From positions 434,001-498,000 of the forward strand of contig NC_013077.1 of the NCBI RefSeq assembly GCF_000142805.1: a stretch of DNA of 64,000 nt, given 5' to 3'. Both the position numbers and the translations under genes were made by a program. This DNA comes from Lachancea thermotolerans CBS 6340. Taxonomy: Eukaryota > Ascomycota > Saccharomycetes > Saccharomycetales > Saccharomycetaceae. The notes below the pieces were generated by a model, which was given only the letters and a program-made list of their open reading frames with translations, was not told the DNA's origin and did no database searches. The first letter of the stretch is position 1; every line of letters begins with the position of its first letter. This document shows positions 1-12,079 of the stretch, piece after piece.

Positions 1-126
1 GCGTTGCTTCACCAGGCTCTATACCATTTTTATGATCTTGTATTATTTCAACCCTCCATGAGCTTGAAAAATCCTAGCTCATCGCAGACCCACGACAACA
101 ACAGAAACGCATACCAGGAGAACCGC

Positions 127-1248
127 ATGGCGTCTTTGCTGTCAGAATATGAGTCTCATGACACTCTCTCGTTTGTGAAAAGTACGACGCCGACTCCGGG
201 GGCCAGCGAGGGAATCCTCGCGCCGTCGATCGACGAAGTGGACTCCAACCCGGAAGACCTGCGATACCTGCGCGGAAAAGGCCGTTATTTCGGTGTCGAC
301 GACCCTTCAGACCCTAGTCTCGATGCAGAGCCGAAGTGCAATAACTGCTCGCAGCGTGGCCACCTTAAGCGCAACTGCCCACATGTGATCTGCGCGTACT
401 GCGGTATCATGGATGACCATTACACGCAGCAGTGTCCGAAGGCCATTAAGTGCGCCAATTGTGGGGAGGAGGGCCACTACCGGAGTCAGTGCCCGCGTCA
501 AGCTAGACGCATCTACTGTACAGAGTGCAATAGCAAGAACCACGCTCGAGAGCGGTGCCCAAGCATCTGGAGGAGCTATTACCTGCGTGAGAGGACCTTT
601 CATCGCACACTGCATATAGAGCGCGTGTTCTGTTACAACTGCGGCCATCAGGGCCACTTTGGAGATGATTGTAGCATGCGCCGGTCCTCCAAGGTGCCTA
701 ACGAGGACGGAAGCGCCTTTTCTGGCGAAAATTTACCACAGGAGTTGAAAGCTGAGTACTCGCGCAACCTGAAGGAAAGTCGGCTGCGATTCACCCAAGA
801 GTTCACCTTCGATCGCCGTCAGCGACTCGCAGCGCCGTTGGGCGAAGGACTAGTAGGGAAACGCGAGGACACTGCCAGCTCGCGCCGGAACTCCGAGCGA
901 AAAAAACGAAACAAGCCTGACTTTGGGGCGCGTCCTTCTCAAGGATTTCCGAAGCCCGCTAGGAATGTCTCTGAGCCGTTCAAGCGGAATCCGCCCGGTC
1001 GCCGTCCACAGAAATCTTTCCGGGCCTCATCGCAGGGAAACCGCGGTGGGCGCGGATCTTCACCAGGGGCTTCAAACTCGTCGTGGGGAGACTTTGAGCC
1101 ACTAAGAGGCTCGCGGGCGCATAATAAGCCCTCGCAACGCTCCTCTAAATTCTCGCAACGCTCCAACAAGTCCTCACAGCGGTCGGCCAAACCTTCTTCG
1201 CCGCGGAACGCGTTTCCTTTCAAGAAGCGGAAGAAAGGCCCGGGGTGA
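127..1248 (+). CDS. AIR2: Zinc-knuckle RNA-binding protein of the TRAMP complex (AIR1/AIR2 ortholog)
   Basis: 373 residues from the ATG at 127; the frame is open further upstream, but this ATG gives the family-like N-terminus (Air1 360 aa, Air2 344 aa). Five CCHC zinc knuckles lie at about residues 71-182, beginning with a CNNC and ending with a CYNC pair. They are followed by a basic, Arg/Ser/Gly-rich tail with SQRS-type repeats near the end. In S. cerevisiae Air1/Air2 bind RNA within TRAMP, with the poly(A) polymerase Trf4/5 and the helicase Mtr4, and tag faulty nuclear RNAs for the exosome. Neighbours match the YDL175-178 region, so the gene stands for the single ancestor of AIR1 and AIR2. 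Another in-frame ATG at 58 would add 23 residues. Confidence 0.9.
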   Translation: MASLLSEYESHDTLSFVKSTTPTPGASEGILAPSIDEVDSNPEDLRYLRGKGRYFGVDDPSDPSLDAEPKCNNCSQRGHLKRNCPHVICAYCGIMDDHYTQQCPKAIKCANCGEEGHYRSQCPRQARRIYCTECNSKNHARERCPSIWRSYYLRERTFHRTLHIERVFCYNCGHQGHFGDDCSMRRSSKVPNEDGSAFSGENLPQELKAEYSRNLKESRLRFTQEFTFDRRQRLAAPLGEGLVGKREDTASSRRNSERKKRNKPDFGARPSQGFPKPARNVSEPFKRNPPGRRPQKSFRASSQGNRGGRGSSPGASNSSWGDFEPLRGSRAHNKPSQRSSKFSQRSNKSSQRSAKPSSPRNAFPFKKRKKGPG

Positions 1249-1816
1249 TGGACCCTTGCGGTCTACTGCGCTGCACTGCAGGTGGTCCCGAAGATATAGC
1301 CAACAACGCGTAGAGGCGCAATCGCGCACCTCGACTAACGGTCCGCAAATTGTTGTTTGTTTAATCAGTCAAGTTTTGCCTGAGACAGAACCAACACTAT
1401 CGCTGCCGTCGGTTCAATAACAACAGTATTAGTTCCGTTAACTTTCAGTCTAAGAACCGTAGAATCTCAAGCAGAAGTCCATTATCCTCATCGGGTACTT
1501 ACGAGACTCAGGAGGCTACTCGAGCAAGCGCACTCCAGGAAGCAATGCTGCGAAACCAGCCAGTTAGATACATCGATCGAGCAATCCACGAGCAATCCAC
1601 GAGCAACCTTCAGCGCTAGGAAGCTGCTACCTAAATGACTATAGGACCATAGAGACTTTGTTAGTTGGTGAATAGATGAGCTGTTGTGAATTAGTGATGT
1701 ACTCATGAAGGTACTCATTTTTCACATATTGGAAGCGATGAGTTTCTATCTGTGATAACAGCTAAGGAGGGACCACAACGGTTTTCGGATCAAGAACAGC
1801 TGCGCTAGACATCAAT
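1249..1816. other. Intergenic region between AIR2 and SNA4
   Basis: No gene is recognised. It should hold the AIR2 3' end and the SNA4 promoter. A small tandem repeat lies at 1578-1608 (separate entry). Confidence 0.6.
1578..1608. repeat. 11-bp tandem repeat, about 2.8 copies
   Basis: The unit CGAGCAATCCA runs at 1578-1588 and 1589-1599, then a partial third copy. It is non-coding and likely arose by replication slippage. Confidence 0.8.
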
Positions 1817-2212
1817 ATGTGCTTTTACTGTCACTGTTTTACAGTTTCTGATCTCATCCTCTACATAGTAGGATTCTTTATTCCACCAGTTGCAGTGTTG
1901 TTGAGAAGTGGGTGCTGCTCATCAGACCTTCTTCTCAACATCCTGCTGACTATGCTTGGAGTGGTACCAGGTATGCTCCATGCATTTTACTACATTACCA
2001 TGACAAGCCCGCTAAGAAGAGAGGAAAATAGGTATTATTACCAAAGTGGCTGGGATGATGGCCGTCGCAGCCGGCATCAAGGATCACCAGGCGCGAGCGA
2101 GCGCGAGCATGTGGTTAGAGAGGAGCCTTCGGCCGTGACACCGCTGATGCCTAACACTGGCGTTGGTAAACCGGCTTCGGGGGCCCCTCCTCCATACACT
2201 GAGAGTGTGTAG
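1817..2212 (+). CDS. SNA4: PMP3/SNA-family vacuolar membrane protein (SNA4 ortholog)
   Basis: 131 residues (S. cerevisiae Sna4 140). The Cys-rich start MCFYCHCFTVSD and two hydrophobic segments at about residues 12-28 and 40-60 are the PMP3 (UPF0057) fold. The FIPPVAVLLRSG and GMLHAFYYIT stretches match Sna4 far better than Sna3. The tail is polar and ends with a PPPY motif, the type of site the ubiquitin ligase Rsp5 binds to sort these proteins into the multivesicular body; the N-terminal cysteines could be palmitoylated. Role inferred from the family: small vacuolar or vesicle membrane protein of unknown activity. In S. cerevisiae SNA4 (YDL123W) lies close to HNT1 and CDC48, which are also in this window. 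Confidence 0.92.
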   Translation: MCFYCHCFTVSDLILYIVGFFIPPVAVLLRSGCCSSDLLLNILLTMLGVVPGMLHAFYYITMTSPLRREENRYYYQSGWDDGRRSRHQGSPGASEREHVVREEPSAVTPLMPNTGVGKPASGAPPPYTESV

Positions 2213-2669
2213 CGGCCCGATTGGCTGGCAGCCACTAGGAACATCGCATGCGCCCAGTAAGAGTGCAATGAGGCATGTGGGAAGCGGTGCTTGGGCAAAT
2301 TTTTGGCATTTGTGTTCTTTTAGATTTCAAAACCTTGGCTAAGCCCAGTGTTGTTGGGTTGTCCACGGAGAGTTTATTTCATACAGTCAGCATAGAGATG
2401 CCGTATATTTTTATCTAGAAAGGTTCTTAGGCACAGAAAAGCTCGGTTGAACTTGAGCCCAGATTGCCAGCATTGTTTCAAGCGGCGCAGGCCCGTTGCA
2501 TGCAGCAGCATACCGATGGAGTGGTGTTTGGTGAAGCATGTGTTATGATTCACGGAAGACCCGTTAGTTGTTTCTTCCAGTCTCCTGACCTTGCTGCAGT
2601 TCGCTAACGTGGAATTCTACGGTAATGAGAACTTCTTAAAGTCCGAACAAGAACTGCACCGTAGCGGCT
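2213..2669. other. Intergenic region between SNA4 and the IMPACT-family gene
   Basis: 457 bases holding the 3' end of SNA4 and the promoter of the next gene. No RNA gene, repeat or convincing motif was seen. Confidence 0.6.
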
Positions 2670-3155
2670 ATGTCAATGAGTAAAACAGTTTTTCGAAGGG
2701 CATTTGCAGCTATGAGGAGTTGGAACGAATCAGAGCTCGTAATCGATAGGAAATCCAAATTTCAAGGCAGATGTGTGAAGATTAACAACCAAGATGAGAT
2801 ACCTGGTATTCTCCAGGAGCTTGTAGATACCAACAAAGCCGTGTCTAAAGCGAGCCATCCGCACATGTATGCTTGGAGGACCGGAGAGGTCGCGCATGAA
2901 GAGGTCTCGACTGGAAAGAGAGGCAAAAAAGGTGTGAAAACGGAAACAACAGTTCGCGGTTTGCAGCAAGGCTTCCACGATGGTGGAGAAGCAGGCGCTG
3001 GTCAGCGGCTACTCACTCTACTGGAGAGGAGCGGTTTAGTGAATATTCTCGTCATAGTAACTAGGTGGTATGGGGGTACACCTTTAGGATCTGCAAGATT
3101 TCGAATGATAGCTGCTGCCGCTGCTGAAAGCCTGAAGGCGGCAGAGGGAAAGTAA
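2670..3155 (+). CDS. IMPACT-family (UPF0029) protein, YDL177C ortholog
   Basis: 161 residues (YDL177C about 170). Nearly the whole protein is one IMPACT/UPF0029 domain: a central DDGEAGAG-type turn (here HDGGEAGAG) and the following VIVTRWYGGTPLG are the family hallmarks. The family is related to YIH1/IMPACT, which regulates the Gcn2 kinase, but this member lacks the extra RWD domain, and YDL177C itself has no known function. Two in-frame start codons stand close together (residues 1 and 3). It lies tail to tail with DLD2, the same neighbour as in S. cerevisiae (YDL178W). Confidence 0.88.
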   Translation: MSMSKTVFRRAFAAMRSWNESELVIDRKSKFQGRCVKINNQDEIPGILQELVDTNKAVSKASHPHMYAWRTGEVAHEEVSTGKRGKKGVKTETTVRGLQQGFHDGGEAGAGQRLLTLLERSGLVNILVIVTRWYGGTPLGSARFRMIAAAAAESLKAAEGK

Positions 3156-3542
3156 AACGCATTGGTTGTTAGTTCACCTTGCATTTCGCGCATGTGTAGA
3201 AGCTTTGCAGACCTCAATCGAAATTTGTTTATTACCAATTGGTACAAGAACCGCCTTGGGCTAAGATTGAAGCTGCCCAAAGAAGTGCACTCGCCCACCG
3301 GAAGGAACGGACCTGAAACTACCTTTTTTATGGGACAGTGTTTTCGACAATACTCCGTTTAGCACTGCGGCAAGCCCATTCGCCGCGCTTTGTTTGACCT
3401 CGCGCCCTGAGTCTACCGCATTATGATTCGATGCTTTACGTGGAATATATATAAATATATCATAATGTATGTAGACCCTTCGAGAGCCATGCCGTCAATT
3501 ATTTTGGTGCGGCAAGGCGTGGGCGCGGCGATAAACAAGCCC
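3156..3542. other. Convergent intergenic region, YDL177C ortholog and DLD2
   Basis: The 3' ends of two facing genes. AT-rich tracts such as the TATATAAATATAT stretch near 3447-3460 could serve 3'-end formation. No gene seen. Confidence 0.55.
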
Positions 3543-5168
3543 TTAAACGTACTTGTAAGGGTTCAAGATTGCATTAGGGTCATAAAGGTTCTTCAGCTGC
3601 TTAATCATCTTGATCTCTTGGTCATTCTTGGAGTAACCAATGTAGTTTTTCTTCTGGAAGCCCAAACCATGCTCAGCGCTGATGGAACCGTTCTTAGAAG
3701 AAACGTGTTCGTAGACGAAAGGCTCTAACGCCTTCTCGACGTCTTTAGAGTATTCCCTGACCGCGACGTTCAAGTGCAAATTACCATCACCCACATGGCC
3801 ATATCCGATGGCGCTGATAACTGGCTTAGAGGTGTCCTCGACACTTAGCAGACCCTTTTCAGTCAACTTCGCATTAGCAGCCTCAACCAAAGAGTAAAGA
3901 TCCTTGAGAGGTAAGGAAACGTCGTACTTGTAAACACCGCCGCCGGCCTGACTAGACTCTGGGATCATTTCTCTCCATTGCCACAGGTTGCGCAACTCGG
4001 TCTCGTCTTGGGCCACAACACCGTCTAAAACAGTACCATCCTCCATAGCCTTCTCCAAAAACGTTTCGAGCTTGACATCATCGTGCTCCTTGTTGGATCC
4101 AGATGTTTCGATCAAGATGTAGAATGGATACTCTTCCTCGAGAGGGTGAGGAACATCTTTCAAGTGCTCCTTAGTGAGCCTTTGAGAGTTGAGGTCCATG
4201 AACTCGAAAGCAGACAAAATTTCAGACAGCTCCTGCTTAGCTTGCACAAATGTCTTCTGGACAGCCTCGTAGCTCTCCACACCTAGGAAGCTGACGTTGA
4301 AGGCCTTTGGACGGGGGGGTGTCAAGATAGAAACACCAGTAATGACACCGATGGTACCCTCAGATCCAATGAACATCTGCTTCAGGTCATAGCCCGTGTT
4401 GTCCTTTCTGAGCGCGTTCATAGAATCAAGGATTTCTCCGTTAGGTAAGACCACTTCCAGACCCAAGACAGTACCATGAAGAGAGCCGTAGCGCAATAAT
4501 CTCAAGCCACCAGCATTGGTAGCTACGATGCCTCCAACATGGCAGGAACCTTTGGCGCCAAGGTCCATTGGGAATATATATCCATGCTCCGCCAAGAAAG
4601 AGTCCGCATTCTCGAGAATTACACCTGCGTCGCACTTTAGAATTCCACTGACGGGGTCAAAGTCACGGATTTTGTTGAGTTGTGTGAGACTCAGCACGAT
4701 CTCGTCGAAAACGGGCACTGACCCGCCGACTAAACCGGTGTTACCGCCCTGGGGAACGACAGCCAACTTTTGCTCGTTACAGTACTTGAGGATCTGCGAC
4801 ACTTGGTTCACCGATTTGGGTCTTAAAACGAGCTGAGACTGGCCCTTGTACTTGCGCATCCAATCCTCGTTAAATAAAGCGAGGTCCTCATCGGCCTTTG
4901 CCTGTAAAATTTCGCTGTCAGACAAGATGGATCTGAAAAACGATAAGTCCTCGTCAGCCAGCTTTTTGAAACCCGAAAAGCGGTGAACATCTGGGTATGA
5001 TTCAGCGGTTAATTTAGGCTGAATTTTCGTGGAGTACTCCTGCACTTTTGGCCACCACACTCTGCCCGCCTGCAGTGGTACCGCTCTCCTTGACGCACTC
5101 CAGGAAGCCGTACTGAGTTTGACTCTGGAGGCTAGCTGTAGAGGTTTACGAACAGTCGATCTGAGCAT
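3543..5168 (-). CDS. DLD2: Mitochondrial D-2-hydroxyacid (D-lactate / D-2-hydroxyglutarate) dehydrogenase
   Basis: 541 residues from the first ATG (Dld2 530). The N-terminus is rich in Arg/Ser/Thr and lacks acids ([17 protein letters not shown]), a typical mitochondrial presequence, which favours DLD2 over its cytosolic relative DLD3. An FAD-binding PCMH domain spans about residues 100-280, with [12 protein letters not shown] and [12 protein letters not shown]. The C-terminal FAD-oxidase domain contains [13 protein letters not shown] and the SAEHG motif. Reaction: oxidation of D-2-hydroxy acids (D-2-hydroxyglutarate, D-lactate), in yeast coupled to pyruvate reduction. It faces HNT1 across a divergent promoter. 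Confidence 0.93.
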   Translation of the reverse strand: MLRSTVRKPLQLASRVKLSTASWSASRRAVPLQAGRVWWPKVQEYSTKIQPKLTAESYPDVHRFSGFKKLADEDLSFFRSILSDSEILQAKADEDLALFNEDWMRKYKGQSQLVLRPKSVNQVSQILKYCNEQKLAVVPQGGNTGLVGGSVPVFDEIVLSLTQLNKIRDFDPVSGILKCDAGVILENADSFLAEHGYIFPMDLGAKGSCHVGGIVATNAGGLRLLRYGSLHGTVLGLEVVLPNGEILDSMNALRKDNTGYDLKQMFIGSEGTIGVITGVSILTPPRPKAFNVSFLGVESYEAVQKTFVQAKQELSEILSAFEFMDLNSQRLTKEHLKDVPHPLEEEYPFYILIETSGSNKEHDDVKLETFLEKAMEDGTVLDGVVAQDETELRNLWQWREMIPESSQAGGGVYKYDVSLPLKDLYSLVEAANAKLTEKGLLSVEDTSKPVISAIGYGHVGDGNLHLNVAVREYSKDVEKALEPFVYEHVSSKNGSISAEHGLGFQKKNYIGYSKNDQEIKMIKQLKNLYDPNAILNPYKYV

Positions 5169-6040
5169 GCCGCACAAAAATTGGCTGGTGAAAAGGTGAG
5201 AAGCCTTGCGATCTCTAGATTCATCTCACGCTTTTCTGTATTGTCGTTGAAATTTTTCAATCCACTATGCTGAACTATTCACATGATATGGCGGAAACAA
5301 TAGGCGGATATGTCAGTAGCTGATTAGTCCTCCCTCAAAGCCTGGTAGCTTGTGTAATCTGTGGGCTCTGTACTAATTAACTAACGTTTCATGCTAATCT
5401 GGTGTAAAGATGCGGAGCTGCGTTTAGTGTACTTTAAAGCCGCCAACGTAACTTTTAAAGCTAAAGCCTCTCTGAGATAACGAATGATGTAGGAAGGTCT
5501 TATCACTTGTCTACGAATTTTCTTGGGTGGCAGTTTCAGTTTTATTTACAGTTTTGTCAGTGTCGTAATCATATCGCAACCCCCCAGGTACTTTTAATTT
5601 ACCAAAGTCACCCTAACGATTATAAACATAAAATGTTATACCGTACTTTGATCCTTCAAAATACCTGGCATAACAATGGTGATTTCACTACGGAGTACCT
5701 AGCGTGGCGGATAAACATTCGAAAAGGCCCGTGAACAGGTCTGGGAACTACCGCAAACACTGTGTCCGCTCCCCTAATATGCCTCCGCTTGCTACCTGTT
5801 AGGTGGCAATCTCGCACGCAACACAGACTTTTTAAACCGCTGTCCACTTGCATTCTTAAGGTCTTCTCAGCATCGTACTGGCATCTGGAGTACGCAATCT
5901 CTGTTTTGTCTGCCTATCCGTGGTTTCGTTCTTCTCGTCACACGATACGCCTGGTATATAATTTTCCAGGTCCAGCTGTTGAGAGATGTTCTAGCAGCTC
6001 ATCCCCAAAAATTAAGGCCATCAAATTCTCTAAAATAACA
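5169..6040. other. Divergent promoter region DLD2 / HNT1
   Basis: 872 bases between the start codons of DLD2 (minus) and HNT1 (plus). A TATATAAT box at 5955-5962 stands 79 bases before the HNT1 ATG. No RNA gene or repeat was recognised in the rest. Confidence 0.6.
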
Positions 6041-6568
6041 ATGTCCGCTCCAGTTGCCCATGACGCCGCCTGCATTTTCTGCAAGATCATTAAAGGTTCG
6101 TCAACTTCATAATTTTCATTCGCGCCTCGGCATTGACCGCCCCTTTACTAACACAGAGCTACCACAGGCGAAATCCCTTCCTTCAAGCTTATTGAAACAA
6201 AATACTCTTTCTCCTTCCTCGACATTCAGCCAACTGCTGAGGCACATGCGTTAGTTATCCCCAAATTCCATGGCGCTAAGTTGCACAACGTGCCCGACGA
6301 ATACCTCGCCGACATCCTGCCCGTTACTAAAAAGCTGGCACAGGCAACCGGTCTAGCGATTGACTCGCCCGAAGGCGTCGGCTACAACGTGCTGCAGAAC
6401 AATGGCAGAATTGCGCACCAGATCGTCGACCACGTTCACTTTCACTTGATCCCCAAGCGCGACGAAAAGACCGGCTTGGTCGTTGGCTGGCCCTCTCTGG
6501 AAACTGACTTCGAAAAGCTCGGCCAGTTGCACAAGGAGCTGCTTGCCAAGATTGAGGCGCACCAGTAA
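6041..6568 (+). CDS. HNT1: HIT-family adenosine 5'-monophosphoramidase, spliced (exons 6041-6095 and 6168-6568)
   Basis: Joining the exons gives 151 residues that run without a gap through the conserved region: ..CKIIK, then G split across the intron, then EIPSFKLIETKYS. The C-terminal half carries the histidine triad HVHFHLIP, the active site of the HINT branch, which hydrolyses AMP-lysine and other phosphoramidates. In S. cerevisiae HNT1 also has one intron near its start and is involved in control of Kin28 (TFIIH kinase). CDC48 lies downstream, as in S. cerevisiae (YDL125C-YDL126C), though the gap here is much longer. The 5' splice site is unusual (see intron entry). Confidence 0.93.
6096..6167 (+). 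other. HNT1 intron with a non-consensus 5' splice site
   Basis: 72 bases. The branch point TACTAAC (6146-6152) is perfect and the 3' site is CACAG ending at 6167. The 5' site reads GTTCGT where yeast almost always has GTATGT. No GTATGT is available nearby, and only this junction restores the conserved protein, so the odd site is very probably the one used. Confidence 0.85.
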
Positions 6569-7360
6569 GTTTACGTAACGCTGCATACAGCGCATTTACA
6601 TACGCAATCAAATCTCGACAAAAAACACAGTGCATTTCTCCCCGCTTGCCAGAGAACTTCTGGGTTGCAATTCACCACAGCTTCTTTGCGTGGAGGATAC
6701 AAGGCAGGGAGCTCCATCTCACGCGTAATTTCGAAGAAGCTCTGCGCGGCCGCTAAGGACGCTGTTCAGGTCAAGTCGTTGAGGAGAGTCAAGCGTTCTG
6801 ATCAGAACCTACTCAATTTACTTGGCGCGTCCTGCTATTCATGTGTTCAGGAACCACGACTACTAGGAGAATGCCAGATGCGTACCTGCGAATCATGTTT
6901 TTCCATATGAAATAGGATGCGTTTCCAGGACGCAACGTACAGTTCATTTCATAGCGACCGGACTGCGCGACTCAGTCCATTAAAAGAAGCCCCTCATGAA
7001 CAGCCTCCAGTGAACACCAATAGAATGTAATTGATGAAGACTGAGTATATTTGTAGCCGAAGAATACGCTAATGGGTAGTCGACGTATATAATTATAATG
7101 AAGATAATAATATATCATGCTGGGCGGCTAATATGGTCTTAACTTGGAATTTGGGGGGGGGGAACGTTGAAATAACTGGGGCATCACTTGAAAGGAAGTG
7201 ATCGGGTGTGATTTTCTATGTTCACAGTGGCTCAAATACTGTTCCGTTTTATGGAGGATTAAGTGTCACATTAGACAGTTGAGGCGCCCCAGGCGAGGGC
7301 AGGTTATCGCACCCTCGCATCCTAACAGCGGTGGCAGTGTCGCGTTTACGAATGGCGCCC

Positions 7361-7404
7361 CTCGGCTCACTCGCTCGGCTCACTCGCTCGGCTCACTCGC
7401 TCGG
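7361..7404. repeat. 13-bp tandem repeat, 3.4 copies
   Basis: The unit CTCGGCTCACTCG is repeated exactly at 7361-7373, 7374-7386 and 7387-7399, then CTCGG. It is a non-coding minisatellite in a GC-rich patch of otherwise average intergenic DNA. Confidence 0.9.
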
Positions 7405-8203
7405 CCAAAAGTTTGGTCTTCAGGTTTTTGCAAAGAAATAGGAAAATAGGAAACGGAGACTTGTACTGTGGATAAAAGATAAATGACTCTGTGGCTTCCT
7501 GCAACCGCGATGCCGCTCACCGTGATGGCACGCGACCGCAGAGTCACAAGCTCCATCGAAGAGCTTTGAGTTTCAAAGGAAGAATAGGTAACATGACCTC
7601 TTCACTCAGACACGCCAGAGTTCAGCTGTGGGCACGCTGCAGAAAGCAGGACAATCATTTATGAGGGTCACCAAAATCACAATCCAGCCTTTCTATCGAA
7701 AGAGAAGATGCCCCCGCAAATAACCAAGGCAAAAACCATTCTAACAAGACCAAAAGACCATCTGTCTCCTGCTTCACTAGCTACGTCGGCAGAAAAGCTT
7801 GACTTATACTTGATTTGCCAGCATGCGTGTTCACCGTTGTAGTGCACCATTGAAATCTGATATAAACATCACTACAAGGTTTCCGATAAACAGAGATTTT
7901 TGTCGCAGCTAAAGCTGCTCCTGCACGTCCAATGTGAAGAATCATACAGCCGCGCCTCACGATCTGGCAAAAAGCCTTTGCAGGAAGAGCAGTTGGCAAA
8001 TATATTCCTAACTGGGACGCAAAAATTCATAAAACGGCTCAAAAATGACTCTGCCCTATGCTTGGGTTCATTCCGCCACCACCAGTATCCGATTAGGCTC
8101 AGATTCCAACATACGTCTCCGTTGCCTTAGACTTAACGTGTGTCGGTCGTAGGCAGTGCTACGCTCATTTTAGGTTCAACTCTTAGAATTTCAAGGGCCA
8201 AAT

Positions 8204-8209
8204 CACGTG
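8204..8209. promoter_or_regulatory. CACGTG box upstream of CDC48
   Basis: TCACGTGG context, a Cbf1/Pho4-type E-box 130 bases before the CDC48 ATG. Confidence 0.5.
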
Positions 8210-8235
8210 GAACATTTGAAGCTATATAAGGATTC

Positions 8236-8244
8236 GGTGGCAAA
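8236..8244 (+). promoter_or_regulatory. PACE element (Rpn4 site) of CDC48
   Basis: GGTGGCAAA, an exact match to the proteasome-associated control element bound by Rpn4, 95 bases before the CDC48 ATG. It sits just downstream of the TATA-like sequence at 8223-8230, an unusual order that makes one doubt that this TATA is used. Rpn4 control of CDC48 is known in S. cerevisiae. Confidence 0.75.
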
Positions 8245-8323
8245 TAGGTTGAGCTTGAACAAAACCCCCTGGGTAGAGATAAGATCAATAACCATCGTTC
8301 AGATCGAGAGTTTATTCACGTAA

Positions 8324-10837
<2,514 letters not shown>

Positions 10838-11173
10838 GCTACTCATACCTTGACCCTTAATTGGCGACCCATGCCCGTTGTACCATGGTATGAAATCTGT
10901 GTGTAATGTCTAAAGAAAACCGTGAGATATAGTCGCGATCAAAGAGTCGGTAAAAGCCTGCACCCTTTCAATATAAAGTTCAAGAATACTGTTAGTATTA
11001 CAATATAACTCTGATTCCGGATTAATTATAAAATGTGTGTACTTATGCAAATGGCAGACCTCAGGATTTCCTTTCCGTATCCTGAAGCATACTTCATTGA
11101 GAGCTTCCCTGCGCTCAAATATAAAACCTTTCGTTACCTCTGTTAGCCCCCCGCTCGAACTCGGAACTCAATC
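10838..11173. other. Convergent intergenic region CDC48 / PCL2
   Basis: 336 bases joining two 3' ends. AT-rich stretches are consistent with polyadenylation signals. Nothing else recognised. Confidence 0.55.
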
Positions 11174-12079
11174 CTACTTGAATATTGATGCCCAGTTGGA
11201 TTTGATACCGAATTTATTTTGACTGGAAACCGATTGTGTAGATCCAGGCAATCCCGTTTTCATGATAATTGGTCTCGCCAAATGGCTTTTCTCAGGTCTT
11301 GAAGGAGAACGCTTTGCGAGAGAAGGTGCTGCATAGCCAGGGACTGGCTTTGTTGACTGGTATGTGTAGCTATTTTCGTCAATGCGGTGGATGTTTGATG
11401 AATTCGAGTGCGGCAGTAGTGGCGTCCTTCTAGACCCCCCAGTCGATATCGTAGACATTGTAGCGCTCGAAACCAGCGATGGAATAGACATAGCGCTTGA
11501 AGAGCGAGAGTGCGAGTCGTGATAAGCCGCCAACCTGCTGCGGCTGGGCACTGGCGAGTTGAAAAAGAGATAGTCCTCCTTTTGCGACACCAGTTGGTCT
11601 TTGATGGGCGTCAGGAATGGCGAGAGGCACGTAACGAGATCCTGCGTGGAAATTCGCAGGTTCCAGTCGAAATACTCTAGCAGCTCCCGCTCTATGGTGT
11701 TGACTTCGCGCGTGTTGAGCAGACCATTAGTGTAGGAGGCCCAGTGCTTGTTCATGGGGGACGAGTCGTTGAGGTTCTTGGCAGCTATTATCAGGCAGCC
11801 CAGGAACACCCTATGGCGCGTAGTCTCCATGCCATGGACGTTCGCTGGGATAATCGAGCGCAGCTTCGACAGGTACACGGCCGTCGACATCAACGTTGGA
11901 GTCTGAACGTTGGATTGGACCACCAGCCCTTTGATGAAGTCCACCAATGAAACCACCTTCGCAGAGGACTCGCCCGTCCGCACCTGAATAACCGAGTTCG
12001 ATGTCGAGGCCAGGAACTCGATCATTTCCATCGACACACGTCTTTTGTTGAACTGCAGCAATGCTTCCAAGTCTGACAT
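11174..12079 (-). CDS. PCL2: Pho85-type G1 cyclin (PCL2/PCL9 ortholog)
   Basis: 301 residues (Pcl2 308, Pcl9 304). The N-terminal half is a Pcl-type cyclin box, with TAVYLSKLRSIIP and HRVFLGCLIIAAKNLNDSS followed by a YTN..LNTREVNTIERELL helix region. The C-terminal half is Ser/Pro-rich and low-complexity, likely a phosphorylation and turnover region. These cyclins activate the kinase Pho85 in G1 for polarity and morphogenesis. S. cerevisiae has two copies, PCL2 next to VCX1 (YDL127W-YDL128W) and PCL9 next to DLD2 and YDL180W; here one gene has all these neighbours. The promoter carries Swi5-type and SBF-type sites. Confidence 0.9.
   Translation of the reverse strand: MSDLEALLQFNKRRVSMEMIEFLASTSNSVIQVRTGESSAKVVSLVDFIKGLVVQSNVQTPTLMSTAVYLSKLRSIIPANVHGMETTRHRVFLGCLIIAAKNLNDSSPMNKHWASYTNGLLNTREVNTIERELLEYFDWNLRISTQDLVTCLSPFLTPIKDQLVSQKEDYLFFNSPVPSRSRLAAYHDSHSRSSSAMSIPSLVSSATMSTISTGGSRRTPLLPHSNSSNIHRIDENSYTYQSTKPVPGYAAPSLAKRSPSRPEKSHLARPIIMKTGLPGSTQSVSSQNKFGIKSNWASIFK

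Noticed and set aside
7031-7045. Box C/D-like TTGATGA and CTGA
   Set aside because: The boxes are too close together and have no terminal stem; chance match.
11150-11175. tRNA B-box-like GAGTTCGAG on the minus strand
   Set aside because: No A box or cloverleaf can be formed around it.
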